From the NCBI RefSeq assembly GCF_947242115.1, contig NC_074720.1, positions 31,374,145 through 31,438,144 of the forward strand: DNA of 64,000 nt, written 5' to 3'. Position 1 is the first letter of the stretch. The number at the start of each line of letters is the position of its first letter. The notes below the pieces were generated by a model. That model was not told the DNA's origin. It saw only the letters and a list, made by a program, of their open reading frames with translations, and searched no databases. Source of the stretch: Biomphalaria glabrata. Taxonomy: Eukaryota; Mollusca; Gastropoda; Planorbidae. Both the position numbers and the translations under genes were made by a program. Shown here one piece after another: positions 25,101 to 48,464 of the stretch.

Positions 25101-28100
25101 AAAAAATATCCTACTCAAGTGTACACCCACAATAAAAAAAAAAAAGATTTTACTAAACTGTAAAAAAAAATGTTGTTAAAAGATTTTTTTAGTTGAAGAC
25201 TTGTTAGCATTAGCTTCAAATCCTCTGAATATGTTTGTTTAGTTGAAGACTTGTTAGCATTAGCTTCAAATCCTCTGAATATGTTTGTTTAGTTGAAGAC
25301 TTGTTAGCATTAGCTTCAAATCCTCTGAATATGTTTGTTTAGTTGAAGACTTGTTAGCATTAGCTTCAAATCCTCTGAATATGTTTGTTTAGTTGAAGAC
25401 TTGTTAGCATTAGCTTCAAATCCTCTGAATATGTTTGTTTAGTTGAAGACTTGTTAGCATTAGCTTCAAATCCTCTGAATATGTTTGTTTAGTTGAAGAC
25501 TTGTTAGCATTAGCTTCAAATCCTCTGAATATGTTTGTTTAGTTGAAGACTTGTTAGCATTAGCTTCAAATCCTCTGAATATGTTTGTTTAGTTGAAGAC
25601 TTGTTAGCATTAGCTTCAAATCCTCTGAATATGTTTGTTTAGTTGAAGACTTGTTAGCATTAGCTTCAAATCCTCTGAATATGTTTGTTTAGTTGAAGAC
25701 TTGTTAGCATTAGCTTCAAATCCTCTGAATATATTTGTTTAGTTCAAGACTTGTTAGCATTAGCTTCAAATCCTCTGAATATGTTTGTTTGTTTAATGAA
25801 GTTTTCTTGTTTCTTCTTCCTCCTCATTGTATTGCTGCAGCTGCTGGCTAAAGCAGACCACCATTTCTCCACCAGGAAATCTCCATTTGCCATCTTAGTG
25901 AAAAGCAAAACATTTTCTTCCTATAGTCTGAAGACATCTGCACAGGATAATCAGTGAGTAGCTACTAACTTATTCAGAATAGCGACAATGAGGTTGCACA
26001 ATATGGGTGTGTGTTTCCATATTACGAGCAATTGACTTCCCCAGCCTGTCAAATCAGTATTTGGCAATTCTAAAAAGAATATTTTTTTCTTTTGTATGCC
26101 ACACATTTTGTTTTTTAATTCACACAGTGAAAACAGACTTTCAAACATATGGAAATTTTGGAAATATGGAAGTTTTTTGATTTGGCATGAATATTGTCTA
26201 CCTGACAAATGAAGAAATTCATGGTTGTATATGTGATAAAACCAATTCACTTGGTGGCCTATTTTTTAAGCAACATAGTTGGAAAGAATTCAACTGTTTA
26301 ATGTGGCATAACTATATAGCTTAAAGCATATAATAGTTTAGACTTGGGTAGCATCCACCATGCGAAGGTCTGGTCAGGGGACCTCATAACTCCACAGCTG
26401 AGCTAGCAAGTGCTTTTGTTCTTGAGCACTTGTGCTGGTAGATTAATAATTTAGAAAGCCATGCATCCACCTAACTTGGATATCTGATCATTTTAGGGAG
26501 AAAGTAAATTTAACAGTCATGATAGCCTAAATTGAAAGCCATATATTAATAAATATTCATTGTGTGTGTGACTTTTCTTAATACTCTTAAAAATGAAATT
26601 TGTTTCAATCCTTTAAGTATGTTTTATTTTTTAATGTGTTACTGAGAAAGAAAAAATTTACTTGCGTCTTTAAGTCTCGGCTTGTGAAATGAGAAACTGA
26701 CTTTTTTAAAATGCATGTATTACTTTTTTGTTCATTCATTGCTCAATGATCTGTGCTTACAGGTTCCCACTTACAAGAGAGGAAGCTTTGTTCAAGGTGG
26801 TTGAATGTATGAATGAGAATGATGCAATTGTGGGAACTACTGGCATGTTATCTAGGGAACTTTTTGAATACAGGTAAATGTTATCTAGGGAACTTTTTGA
26901 ATACAGGTAAATGTTAGGGAACTTTTGTAAAGAGGTAAAAGAAGAAAGTGCAACAGATAACTAGCCTGCTCATATTTTTGACCTCTCAACCAATGTACCA
27001 AAAATGCAACATTGACACTATTCACCTCCCAAGATAGTTTCTTGATGGTAATAGTGGGCAAGTTCTATAAAATACTGTATTGTCTCCAGCCTGCACAAAG
27101 TATTTTTAAAGTGATAATTGACTTGCGCAGACCAAAACCACTCTTTAAACTAAATGAAGTGGCACAGACGTCTGAGATGGTTGTGAACAACAGATAGTTG
27201 TAGCCTTTATATAAAAGTTTCCATCTCCTAGACTGGCTGCCGACCAAAGCTATAGAGCCCAGTCTGCCCATTGCCTAATTACATTTTTAGGTAATATTCA
27301 TTTCCATATTAGAGCTTATTATAACTAGATCTAGGTCAAGACTCCGAAATTAGACATAGAAGGTAAATGGCAAATATAGCGCTAATATGTATGTGATTTA
27401 GTTAAAGATGATCCTCAATGACAATTTGTGTACAATAATTAAAAGTAGATAGACCTTATGATTTGTCGATATTGGCAGTTGCACATTACAATTACGTGTC
27501 ATAAAGTGGGTGCTTCAGTCTTTAAGTAGAACTAAAATAAGACTGAGACAAAAACAACTAAAGCTTCCATCGGCCATCTCATTTTAGTATGATGGTAGTA
27601 AATGCAAATGCCTTCAAGCTAATTCATCCATCTACTCATTGACATTAAAGACCATTTGTGTTCAGCACTATCCTTATGTAGACTTATGGGTTGATAAACA
27701 TCACTGCTCTTCCTTAGCAGTTTTGTTTCTATTCTACCTTATTATATAACAGATGCCCTACCGAAACACTTAAATGACCTGCTTAGGCGCTAACTTGCTT
27801 TAACTGACATAGAAGAGAGCACCTGATTGCAGGCGACTTCAGAGTGAGACAACTTCTGGTCACTTACAAAGGCTGTGGGATACACATTTGAGACCTAAAG
27901 AAAATCTTCTCCCAAGGACAGACGTAGATGGCAAAAAGAACATCTAAATCAACCACCTGTGCACAATGGTTATGCCTGCGCTGGATGTGAGAAAATTTGT
28001 AGGTCACAGCTAGGGCTGCATGGCCATGAGAAACACTGCATTCCTCATTAATCTTTGGACTTGAAGCCAAGCCTTATATAAATATTAGTTAAAAACAGAA

Positions 28101-29823
28101 ATTTCATTACTATGGAGATTCCCTAATACCTTTTTATTTAAAATGTTTATTACACTGTGTATAAACAGATTAGTTTCATTGAGTTTCTATTGCTATGACT
28201 TTCACTATCAGGCTCTCTGCAAACACTGCACAACACGACACAACCAACTCAAGAACTACTCAGGCTTTAAATAAGCTAATTCTTTAATTTGTAATCAATT
28301 CAGAGCCAATACTTCACAGTTGGCAACACCAAACACTGAATGCACAAATGCTCACCTAGTGCTTGCATTGCCTCCATAGTCATAACAATATTAACTTAAA
28401 AAGAAGTATTGGTTGTTAAGAATACATGATTGGTTCTATATTGTCTGTACATAATTTAAAAAAATGAATAATAAAATTTGATTTTTGATAATGTTTGTAA
28501 AAAAAAAGATTATATTTTTATTAATAGGGTGTTTAAGAAGATGGGCCATGCTCGTGATTTCTTGACAGTTGGCTCTATGGGACATGCATCTGCCATAGCT
28601 TTAGGAATAGCTCTTCAGAAACCTTCTCGCCAGGTACAAGTTTTTATTTTTGTTACATTTTTGTCTGTTTGTTGCATGGCATTTAAGGCACTTAAATCAT
28701 GAGTTTTAAATCACTGAGTTTATCCATATTGTTGGTTGAACACTTAAAATACTGATTATAATTTGTTTACTAGACCTAAGAATGTTACTTGCAAACATTT
28801 AAGGTGAAATTGTCTTGTCGGTATGACAAAAGCTTCCCTTAAAAAAACAGTTGTTTTTGTTTGTTTATTTTTTTTTGCAATGCTTGATAACTTTCAAATT
28901 TCATTAAGTTCTATGTATTTACTACTATTAAGTAAGACAAATGACAATACTAGACCAATGTTTCCAAGACTTTAACTTGTGACTACCTCCTAGATAAAAA
29001 AAATAATTTTATTTGGCTTTCTTCTTAGCCAGCTGAATGAAAAGAAATGAAACATTTTTAAGACATAATTATAACATAATTTTCTTTTTTTTTCTCTGTG
29101 TTAAGATATTAATTTATTAATGTTAATTAAAGCTAGTCCATTTAGGTTTTTGTTAGTTTTCTTTATAGCATTTTCTGACATTCTAAGCTTTAAAAATTCA
29201 TTCTCTTGCTATCTACAGTGCACTTTTTCATCTATTTACAACAGCTCAGATTTCTATGTTTGAGTCAAGCTTTGTATCTGGTCTACTTGTTCTGTTTCCA
29301 CAGGTGTTCTGTTTAGATGGAGATGGTGCTCTCCTGATGCACATGGGCACAATGGCCAGCATAGGTCAACAAGGTCCAGAGAATTTTAAGCATGTAGTTT
29401 TTAACAATGGAGCTCATGATTCTGTGGGGGGTCAGCCCACAGAAGCTGCAAATCATGATGACTTTGACCTTTGTGCCATCGCCAGGGGTTGTGGATACAA
29501 GGAGGTGAGCGTGGTTTAGTCAACAAGAAGGTGGAATTTAATTTTTGTTTTTCATATTTTGGGAAGTTTAATTTTGGTGACTTTATTGTTGGACCAATAA
29601 AATGCAAGTTTTCTTCTAACAATTCCTTTGCTTGTTCTTATGTCAGGCCCTAGTAGCTGTGACTGCAGAAGAAATCGAAGAAAAACTTAGCTACCTCCAC
29701 AAAGCTAAGGGGCCAGTATTTCTGGAATTGAAAGTGAAGGTTGGAGCACGCTCAGACCTTGGCAGGCCAACCAGGACAACACATGAAAACAAAGAGGATT
29801 TTATGACATTTTTACAGCATTGA
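16163..29823 (+). CDS. Phosphonopyruvate decarboxylase, ten exons, 425 residues
   Basis: Converts phosphonopyruvate to phosphonoacetaldehyde and CO2 with thiamine diphosphate, the step that pulls forward C-P bond synthesis toward 2-aminoethylphosphonate. Exons: 16163-16234, 16929-17079, 22488-22618, 24180-24339, 24871-24926, 25841-25953, 26763-26873, 28528-28633, 29304-29504, 29647-29823; all phases agree and sum to 1278 nt. Family blocks occur in order: [10 protein letters not shown] (68-77), [18 protein letters not shown] with the probable catalytic Glu95, [11 protein letters not shown] (119-129), [14 protein letters not shown] (about 148-161), TTGMLSREL (about 253-261), [12 protein letters not shown], and the cofactor motif GDG (306-308)...NN (334-335). 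Bacterial relatives are about 375-380 residues; the extra 45-50 N-terminal residues are rich in Ser, Arg, Thr and His with no acid, like a mitochondrial presequence. The ATG is the first in frame with this extension. Exon 2 could start at 16932. No break or missing motif was seen. Confidence 0.93.
16566..16770. repeat. Minisatellite of about 35 bp in decarboxylase intron 1
   Basis: About six units of GGGACCACATACATTTACAT followed by AAAGGCAGCATTA or a variant. One unit is shortened (GGACCACATTTACATAAAGG). Confidence 0.85.
17275..17545 (-). mobile_element. LINE C-terminus and 3' tail in decarboxylase intron 2
   Basis: On the - strand the open frame (17542-17327) reads [20 protein letters not shown], then [20 protein letters not shown] and AEFKSLV, the standard ending of a non-LTR reverse transcriptase (SFFPRTIRxWNxLP). 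After the stop comes a 3' tail containing GAAGTAACGTCTGTATTATA. Another copy of the protein end lies at 21215-21485 (+), and tail fragments lie near 50990 and 54064-54165. It lies against the direction of the host gene. Confidence 0.8.
17550..19672. other. Decarboxylase intron 2, stretch without recognised feature
   Basis: AT-rich sequence with no recognised coding exon or element. The short open frames here have no family resemblance. A G-run and GT-run occur at about 19625-19650, just before the Helitron. Confidence 0.45.
19673..21093 (+). mobile_element. Non-autonomous Helitron in decarboxylase intron 2
   Basis: The 5' end is TCTATATTATAAAG preceded by A, and the 3' end is CTAG followed by T, as expected for insertion between A and T. 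Just before the 3' end is a hairpin: ACCCGC, loop GGGTC, GCGGGT (21064-21080), then 13 nt ending in CTAG. These are the hallmark Helitron features. Near the 5' end is the phrase ACCGCTTGACCAATCTTGAT, which I associate with animal Helitrons. Length is 1421 bp. No Rep-helicase frame is present. It contains two near-identical tandem units of 258-262 bp and more diverged flanking ones. Confidence 0.8.
20191..20710. repeat. Two 258-262-bp tandem units inside the Helitron
   Basis: TCCCATCCCTAGATCTAAAA starts at 20191 and again at 20449; the start of a third unit, TCCCAT, lies at 20711. The units share CTTCTCTTCGCACAGATAG, AAAGCTGCGAAGCCGAGTT and GAATCGCGTACTAAA, with only a few differences. A more diverged unit precedes them (about 19915-20190) and another follows. 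Confidence 0.85.
21215..21485 (+). mobile_element. LINE C-terminal fragment, sense orientation in intron 2
   Basis: Frame pieces read [20 protein letters not shown] and KCSFF; in a shifted frame they continue [16 protein letters not shown] then EFKAL. These align directly with the - strand copy at 17275-17545, so both belong to one LINE family. A frame change between the halves marks this copy as dead. Confidence 0.75.
21540..21880. repeat. Dispersed repeat, partner at 32195-32415
   Basis: Shared words in order: TTCCGAAGATTAAG, TTCACATGACTA, GCAGACAAAGCCA, GCTGGCGGTCTATTTAAGTTT. Both copies are in the same direction, one in an intron of the decarboxylase gene and one 2.4 kb beyond its stop codon. 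The family is not recognised. Confidence 0.6.
22619..24179. other. Decarboxylase intron 3, no recognised feature
   Basis: Contains a G-run near 22757-22769, a C-run near 23555 and several A runs. No open frame or repeat was identified. Confidence 0.45.
25191..25790. repeat. Twelve-copy 50-bp minisatellite in decarboxylase intron 5
   Basis: The unit starts AGTTGAAGACTTGTTAGCAT and continues TAGCTTCAAATCCTCTGAAT and ATGTTTGTTT. Units 1-10 are identical; unit 11 has one change (ATATTTGTTT) and unit 12 one change (AGTTCAAGAC). The array ends 50 bp before exon 6 (25841), so the branch point and pyrimidine tract must fit between 25791 and 25840, where there is a TTAATGA followed by a good T/C tract. 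Confidence 0.98.
26848..26939. repeat. 33-bp tandem duplication across the exon 7 donor
   Basis: TTATCTAGGGAACTTTTTGA plus ATACAGGTAAATG occurs exactly twice (26848-26880 and 26881-26913), followed by a shorter, decayed third copy to about 26939. The first copy holds the last codons of decarboxylase exon 7 and its donor; the second is an exact decoy donor in the intron. Using the second would place TAA directly after Arg265. Confidence 0.95.
27000..27760. other. Decarboxylase intron 7, stretch without recognised feature
   Basis: No coding exon is missing here, because exons 7 and 8 join in phase. One short - strand frame at 27065-27271 shows no family resemblance. Confidence 0.45.
27765..28080 (+). 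mobile_element. LINE C-terminal fragment with zinc-finger tail
   Basis: The frame reads [20 protein letters not shown] and KHCIPH, then stops: a C-x2-C...H-x3-H finger of the CxxCGRxCRSRIGLxSH type that closes many invertebrate LINE ORF2 proteins. The preceding part, [18 protein letters not shown], matches the copy at 50040-50345. It lies in decarboxylase intron 7. Confidence 0.65.
28196..28380. repeat. Fragment related to the LTR-like repeat at 11713-12161
   Basis: Shares CAGGCTCTCTGCAAAC, ACACGACAC, AAGAACT-CTCAGG and AGCCAATACT in order. It is partial and undated. Confidence 0.5.
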
Positions 29824-32194
29824 ATGGTTTAGGAAATAGTGGATAGCTGTTTTGTAATGACAGGTCATATTTTTGTTGCTGTTGTTTTAATGGTATGAAT
29901 AGGTTGAATGGAGTATTATTATTTGGCTTTAATCATGGGGAAATCACCTTTTTTTTTCTTCACTATTTATTTATGGTAAATATTTTTTGTTGACATTTTT
30001 TGGGAGTTTATACAAATACTGCTGTATTTTTTATCTTTTAATGGACTATTTGCTTGATGTAGATTTATTTTTATTCATTTATTGATCATTATTTATATAT
30101 CATACATTATCAAGCCTGCTAACTTATTGACACACACACACATGATTTAAATTTGTTTATAGATCTTAGTAGAATGGTCAAATGGTGAAGACAAAGGAAT
30201 TAAATCTTAAACAAATTAGTCTAGCAAGGTGAAGGATTTTGTTTCTTCCCTTGATATGCTATCTCTGATTTATTAAATATTTTTGTGTACAATCTACTGC
30301 CAATGTCATAGGTTCCATAAAAATTTTAAAAATTTTTTACTTTAATAATTTTTTTGAATGTGTTACATGTTGCCATTACACTGGCACAGGCTTGAAAAGT
30401 GATGACTGAAGAATTACTTATATCACCAAGTTGTTGCTAAGCCACTTATAAACACAACCATTCAATCATTAAAAGGACTGTAGAGTTGTGTCATTATTAA
30501 GATCAATCATACACTCCAAAGGAACTAAAATCTTGGCCTGTAGGCATCTTTAATTAATTATAATCTTAAGGAAGATGTATAAACTTTTCAACTATTAATG
30601 GACAACTGAGACTGCTGGTAGAAACAGTTTTTAATGTCTTACTTAACAGCATACATCCTAGGAAGATTTATAACATTCGGAGAACTTAATAACAAGATAT
30701 ATTTCTTGCACCTAGTTCCATTGTTGAATCTGGTCCTATAATTATTGTTCACTTGCAAGGCTAGTTTTGTCATTTTTTGTTTTGAGACTTGATGCCATAA
30801 TGACTATGTTTTATAATGCCATCTTATGTTTTGATACTGTATTTATTTAAAAGTGATCATGGTCTATGGTTGGGTACAGATACCAACAATCTTGATATTA
30901 ACTGAAAGTAAAATAGTAACTAAAAAAAAGGGTTTAATATTGTTTATACATTATATTATAATGTGCAGTATCCACATTTTTGTCAGGTACATTTTTTTAA
31001 TTAAATTATTGTTTCAGATTTGTTTTTGCTAAGATAATGTCAAACAATAACCAGAGTATTTTTTATCAGCAATTAAAGACAAGATCTAACTATAATGTAG
31101 AATAAGAAACTATTTTATATTATAGCTCTTTAATGAGGTTTAGATTTATTATACTATTATCAAAATTAGTGAGAAAAATCTTAAAAAGTGTAAAAACTAC
31201 AATAATTTTTTTTTTCACCTAGTTATTACACCATCACACTTATCTTTTTTTTCTTCTTGTAAGTAATTCCCACTTCTGTTCAAATAAATGCTATGAATAA
31301 GACATGAACTTAGAAATTGAAATTGACAAAACTATATGCTGTTCATTGTATATTGCTGTGCATTTTTAAGTCTGCTGTACTTACTGTCTATGCAATCTGA
31401 TAGAATGGATTTTTTCTCTCTCTGTATTTGAATATATTTTTGCTTACTCTGGCTTTTTTTTCTGAACACAATTTAAAAAAAAAAAATTGATGTATTTAGC
31501 TTTATTTATCTTCCTTTTTTAAGTAGTCGGTGCTAGCAGAGTTTTTTTGTTTGAGGCAGGTGGTCAAATTGTTATCTGCTAGTCAATTCTGGCAACAACA
31601 ATCTTCTTAATAATAATACAGGTCTTTTTTTTACCTCAAATGGAGCGTACTTTGCCATTGGATTCTGTTCTAGGCAATACCTCTAATTTGGGTCTATGTC
31701 CATCTTGCCATTTTTGTTTCTTGTTCTACTGAGCTTCTCCAAATTTACTTTGGTCTCCAGTATGATACTAATAACAACAATAAGCTTTGGTATGGCAAAG
31801 GAAATTATTTTTTTATCATGCATTATGCATGCAAATTCAATGTTACTTATAAAACAACATTTATTAAAATATACAAGTACATAACATACAATGTACCTTT
31901 ATTTAACAATCACATTCAAACATTTCATTCAATATGGGATGGACTGAACATTTGAATAGTTACAATATTCAGTATTCTAACAACTTATAGTAGTAGCATA
32001 ATATGTTTCATTAAAAAGGTTTACTGCTTTAATGCAATTAAAATACTGACATTCAAAGTTATTTTTTTTTTTACAAAGTACTTACAAAAGGTTTTTAAAA
32101 TGTGCATTAAATTTGGTTATTTGTATTTGAAGATGTCAATACTTTAGTCAGTCTAGTAGCAAGTGCTGTAATTGTTGATGTATAGGAAATATAA

Positions 32195-32415
32195 AATGGC
32201 AATGTCTTCAATTCCGAAGATTAAGGATGCTTGCTGTGATTCACATGACTATGCAGACCCATTTGAAAACCTGTATAGTTTCCTGCATCTCATGCAGACA
32301 AAGCCAATGTCCCGCTGGCGGTCTATTTAAGTTTACTTTCTGTCTTCTGTGCCTATTTACAATAGTCTCAAATCAGTATTTGCCTGTTAGAGTTAAGCCT
32401 AGGGCTAGTCTTAAC
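32195..32415. repeat. Second copy of the dispersed repeat at 21540-21880
   Basis: Shares TTCCGAAGATTAAGGA-, TTCACATGACTA, TGCAGACAAAGCCA and CGCTGGCGGTCTATTTAAGT with the intronic copy, in the same direction. Confidence 0.6.
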
Positions 32416-35394
32416 TTTGCTTGATATAAATATATCTTGAATTGTTTAAAATTTACTAATTATATCAAAAAATTTTGTTTTTATAATGATAGCATACTAT
32501 TGGTACCTACAGTATACATTTTAAAAACAATAATATAATGTAAAAAAACAAATCCCAAAGAAAATTATTTCCAGATATACTTACTGTTGTATATGTGTAT
32601 AACATGAAAGATCATTGTTTAACAATTTTTGTTTTGTCAGCATTATTGGTGTTATTATATAAAATGTTTTCATCCTTTTGGAACAAACAAAAGTAACTAC
32701 CAGTAGAATACATTTTAATTGCCTGAACAAATATTTTTGTTTTCTTTACAATGGAGTTGAGAAATGTCTGTGTTTTTGGAGCTTTTTTTTGGTTTATTTA
32801 CTGAGTTTTTTGGTAAGCCAGCATCAGTGTGTCTGGTACAATAGGAAACATCATGATGAATAATTTAATGATTAAATGCTCTATTTGGATTCTTTAGTGC
32901 AATGCTCAAACCTTAATCAATCAACATTTTAATCAACTAACATTCCATTAATTATGTCACTTTGCTTCAGAATGTGAGAGTTACTGAAAGGTTTTTAAAA
33001 CCATTGATTTTAAAACCATTGAAAACTATTGCTATTGGCATTTGTTTGTTTGGGTTCAAGAATTTAAAACAGTAATTGTATTAGAAGAATATTTAGGTTT
33101 TATTCATTCTGTGTTACTTCATTTTCTGGGTTTAATAACGATTCATTTCATTTGTGATTTCAGGAGCTTAGAGTTTAAAGTTTTTAAAAATTCTATGAAA
33201 CCTGAACAAAAGCATGGTGTTAAGCTGGTGTACCAAGTATCTTGGTGCAATATCACTTAATTTGATAATGGTTATTTATATATGTAATGCTTAATTCTCT
33301 CCAAATTAAATCTTGTTGGTCAGTTGTGCCATATTTCTAACTAGTTCATCTCTGGCAAATCTTTACTATACTCTATACCAAACAAATCATGATCAATTTA
33401 ATATTGATTTGATAGAGCTAATTCTGGGTAAGAATTTCACCATAATTCTTAGAATGTTATTTCATCTTTAGAAAAGTTATAGTGATTTTTTAATTTGGTA
33501 AATATCTTTCAGAAAGTTAGCCTGGGGTATTTTTAAATGAGAGGATTTTAAATCATTTTCACTTTTTTAAAATTACAATCAAGGCTCTCCCACATATTTA
33601 TATTATTATTATTTACTTATTTGAACTTAGCCTAAACTTCAGACTCACTTTGCCACAGTGGATCATGCATTTATACTTATTGCAGATGTTTGCTGTGAAT
33701 TGTTTTCTTTATTCTAATGCTAGAACATGGTCATAATCTCATTCAAGCAGTAGAGGAGGAGTACCATATTTCTCAATGTTCCTTTACACAATACAATTAT
33801 CTACTATGAAATGCAAATATCACTTGAGAATCACTTTGACAAATATGGCTTTAAAATTTAAGAAAAAAATATTAAATAATTATAATGGCAGAGTTAAAAA
33901 ATGATTACAATTTATGTCATGCATTGATAATCATATTGTCATCTGTATTTAAGTCTATGCATTTATTACAAAAGTACTACTTTATCTGTTTAAATCAGAG
34001 CTTTGTTTGACAGAGATCCACTTGTATTTCTTTTGATTTTACTATTCACAAACAGTGTATGTACTTTTGTGTGTGTGGGTCAAGTGATAGCATTGTTTTG
34101 AATGTTAACTTGGGAAGATAATTTTAATGTGCTGGTAAATACCTTTTTACTGTGATAATCATCAGTTCCCATCTTGGTGACAGTACAGTTAAAAACTATA
34201 ATCGACTCAGCTGCCTATCAATCAATAATTTGTCTCATCATTTTGTATGTATTTTAACATGATTCTGTCCAAGATCCATTGAGACTCGTCATCTTACTTC
34301 TGATTTTGTTTTTCTGTAAGGAGGAGGGGGAGGTAGAGTATGTAACTTCAACTTTCTCTCACACACACACACAAACACAAAAATGCTTTTAAAAATGTCA
34401 AAAGGGCAATGCTGTGCACAAACACCGTGAAAATGTCATGCTCTTGTGTTTCTTAACACTTTCTCTTCCAAATCCTGCCATAGGAAAGCAGCTAATGCAC
34501 AGAGATTGTACAAGAAATGTGTATTGATTGGAAAATGCTAGTTATTACTAGGACATTAGCTGTGCTCATGATCCCTTTCAGTTTCCTGCCAAATTGAAAA
34601 GAGAGGTAGACGGATCTGAACTAGTATAAACTTAAGAATTAGATTTTTGAAGCCTATGCATATCAACAAAAAAAAAAAACTGTCATTTTTATTGCCACAA
34701 TTGCTGGAATTTTATTTGTATCACTTTTGTCCATGGTTCAGTAGAGTGAGTGAGACAGACAGTATTAAGTGATTTGTTTTCCTTTTCCACAGATAAAATG
34801 TTACAAACAAATTGTATATAGGTTTAGTGTTCAACTATTTCTGCCTGATTAATGTGTATGTTGCATGACATTTTTCTTATCACTTTCATTAGAGGGAGCT
34901 TATCAAGATGGTTTTTGTGTATTACCCACCATTCAAAAGACTGCTTTTTTTTTTATTATGTATCATTGATTTTAAAAGGTGAACATGTTTCAATTAGTGT
35001 GATAACCAATGAAATAAATTATTCTAATTCTTAAAAGTGTTTGCGGTGTCTTTAACAAGTAAAAATTTATATTATGTATTTTAATAATAGATATTTATAT
35101 TATCTATTTTTGGAAAGGTGATGCAGTTCAATATCAGTTATGGTACTGAAACTGGAGACACTAGTGAGAGAAGAAAATAAGGGAGAAAAAAAAACTTTTT
35201 AAAAATCCCACTTACATTGAGTGTAATTGCCTCTGTTTTGAATCAGTCATTCATTTTAATAGAATTAGACTAATAAATTTATGCGGTTGGCAATATTTTT
35301 GATTAGGGCAACTTTCATGCTTATCATGCTCAGTTGTGGGGTATGTGGGAGGTTTCGTGCTGCCTTTTCTAAATTGTTTTTAAAAAGTTACTTT

Positions 35395-35465
35395 GAGTCC
35401 AAATTTGACCTCAAGGTCCTGGCCACCATGATAAAAGCCAGATGTGTTAGCCACTGAGCTATTAT
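35395..35465 (-). repeat. Remnant of a tRNA-derived SINE head
   Basis: On the - strand, AATAGCTCAGTGGCTAA contains TAGCTCAGTGG, a typical tRNA A box, and about 35 nt later GAGGTCAAATTTGG sits where a B box would be but is degenerate. No cloverleaf closes, so this is a SINE remnant and not a tRNA gene. Confidence 0.4.
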
Positions 35466-36597
35466 TCAAGTACTTATATAAACAATGAATAATCTATGCT
35501 GTGCAGTTTCATCTTGATCCAAGAATGGAAAATGAGGGAAATCCTATACTCTTAAGCTGTTTTTCAATAGTCATTCAATAGTTTTTAAGCACTGCAAAAT
35601 TAAATTGTCTAAATGCTGCTGTTTGAAGCTGAAAATAATTTCAATATAGATTGCTGCACACATTAGATTTTCACTCTAAGACTTGAAACCTATTTAAAAA
35701 CAAATGGACACTGACTAGCAGTAATATAGATTTGATATGAAGTGCAGCTGCCACGGCATTGAGATTTTTAAAAGTAAAGCCCAATTCTTTTTTAGTTACT
35801 TTCAACAATGACCTTCAATTTAGTATCCTTGACAAGGTTTAGTTTAGTGTGAAGATCTCCAATAAAGATACTCAGTACTCCCTCAAAGAATGTCAAATTG
35901 ACATCCACAACAGAAAATGCCAGCCCTTGATCCACAAAGCCCAGGTGTCCAATTAACATAAAATACCTGACAGTTTGGGATAAGCATAGTTCTTTTTTTT
36001 TCCAAGGTGGGTAACCTAAACAAGTGTAAGTTGTGAACACATGGAATAAGTCTAAAATTAGTTGTTACAATTTTCTGTGAAGGTTACATTAAACTCACAC
36101 CTAGTCAAGTTGTAACAACACAAGCCTACAATCATTCCATTTAGGTTTCAAGCAGAGCAGCCATACTTACATGAAGTGAAACATTTCAAAACAAAACAAT
36201 TTGTAACATAGAAAATTTATTCATGATAATACAACAATCATACTCTGTCAAGTTGAAAATGCATTGTTGATCTGCATTGGAAGAAGCCTAGTCTTTTTGT
36301 TTTGTTTAAAAGAGGATGTTCCAACTGATACTGGTTATTAAAAGGTGTCCCCTATCCACATTATGGGAAACAGATCAATGCAAATAACTTTTTAATTTCA
36401 GTAAATATGTGAAGTAAATAATGTGCTTCTAATGTGAAACCTAAACTCTATTGGACATTCCAGTATCAGTAGCAATGCATCAGCCTAACAATGGCAGTTC
36501 TTACAAGTTTGACCAGTGACTCAGTGTCAAATACAGTTTTTATAAATCCATTAAGAAGGATGGACATTGGTTGTCCTTGTGCCACTTGACCAAATAA

Positions 36598-36603
36598 TTT
36601 ATT
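36598..36603 (-). terminator. Candidate poly(A) signal of PSMD2
   Basis: AATAAA on the - strand, 73 nt past the stop codon. Another AATAAA on the same strand lies at 36216-36221. Confidence 0.45.
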
Positions 36604-36675
36604 TATAAAAGAAACATGATTAAAAAAAAACAACTGCTGGCATAACTTCAATACTTAAAAAAAAAATAATAATAA

Positions 36676-48464
<11,789 letters not shown>

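Larger units (their letters stand above)
29824..36597. other. Convergent intergenic region between the decarboxylase and PSMD2 genes
   Basis: No coding exon was recognised on either strand. The 3' UTR of the decarboxylase transcript must lie at the left; candidate poly(A) signals are ATTAAA at 30272-30277 and AATAAA at 31283-31288, neither decisive. The dispersed repeat at 32195-32415 and a tRNA-like remnant at 35395-35465 are the only repeats seen. Confidence 0.5.

Noticed and set aside
25191-25790. CRISPR-like look of regularly repeated units
   Set aside because: The units are head to tail with no spacers, in an animal intron.
35792-36040. 82-residue - strand frame as the last exon of PSMD2
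   Set aside because: Its sequence does not resemble the PSMD2 C terminus, which is accounted for at 36676-36749.
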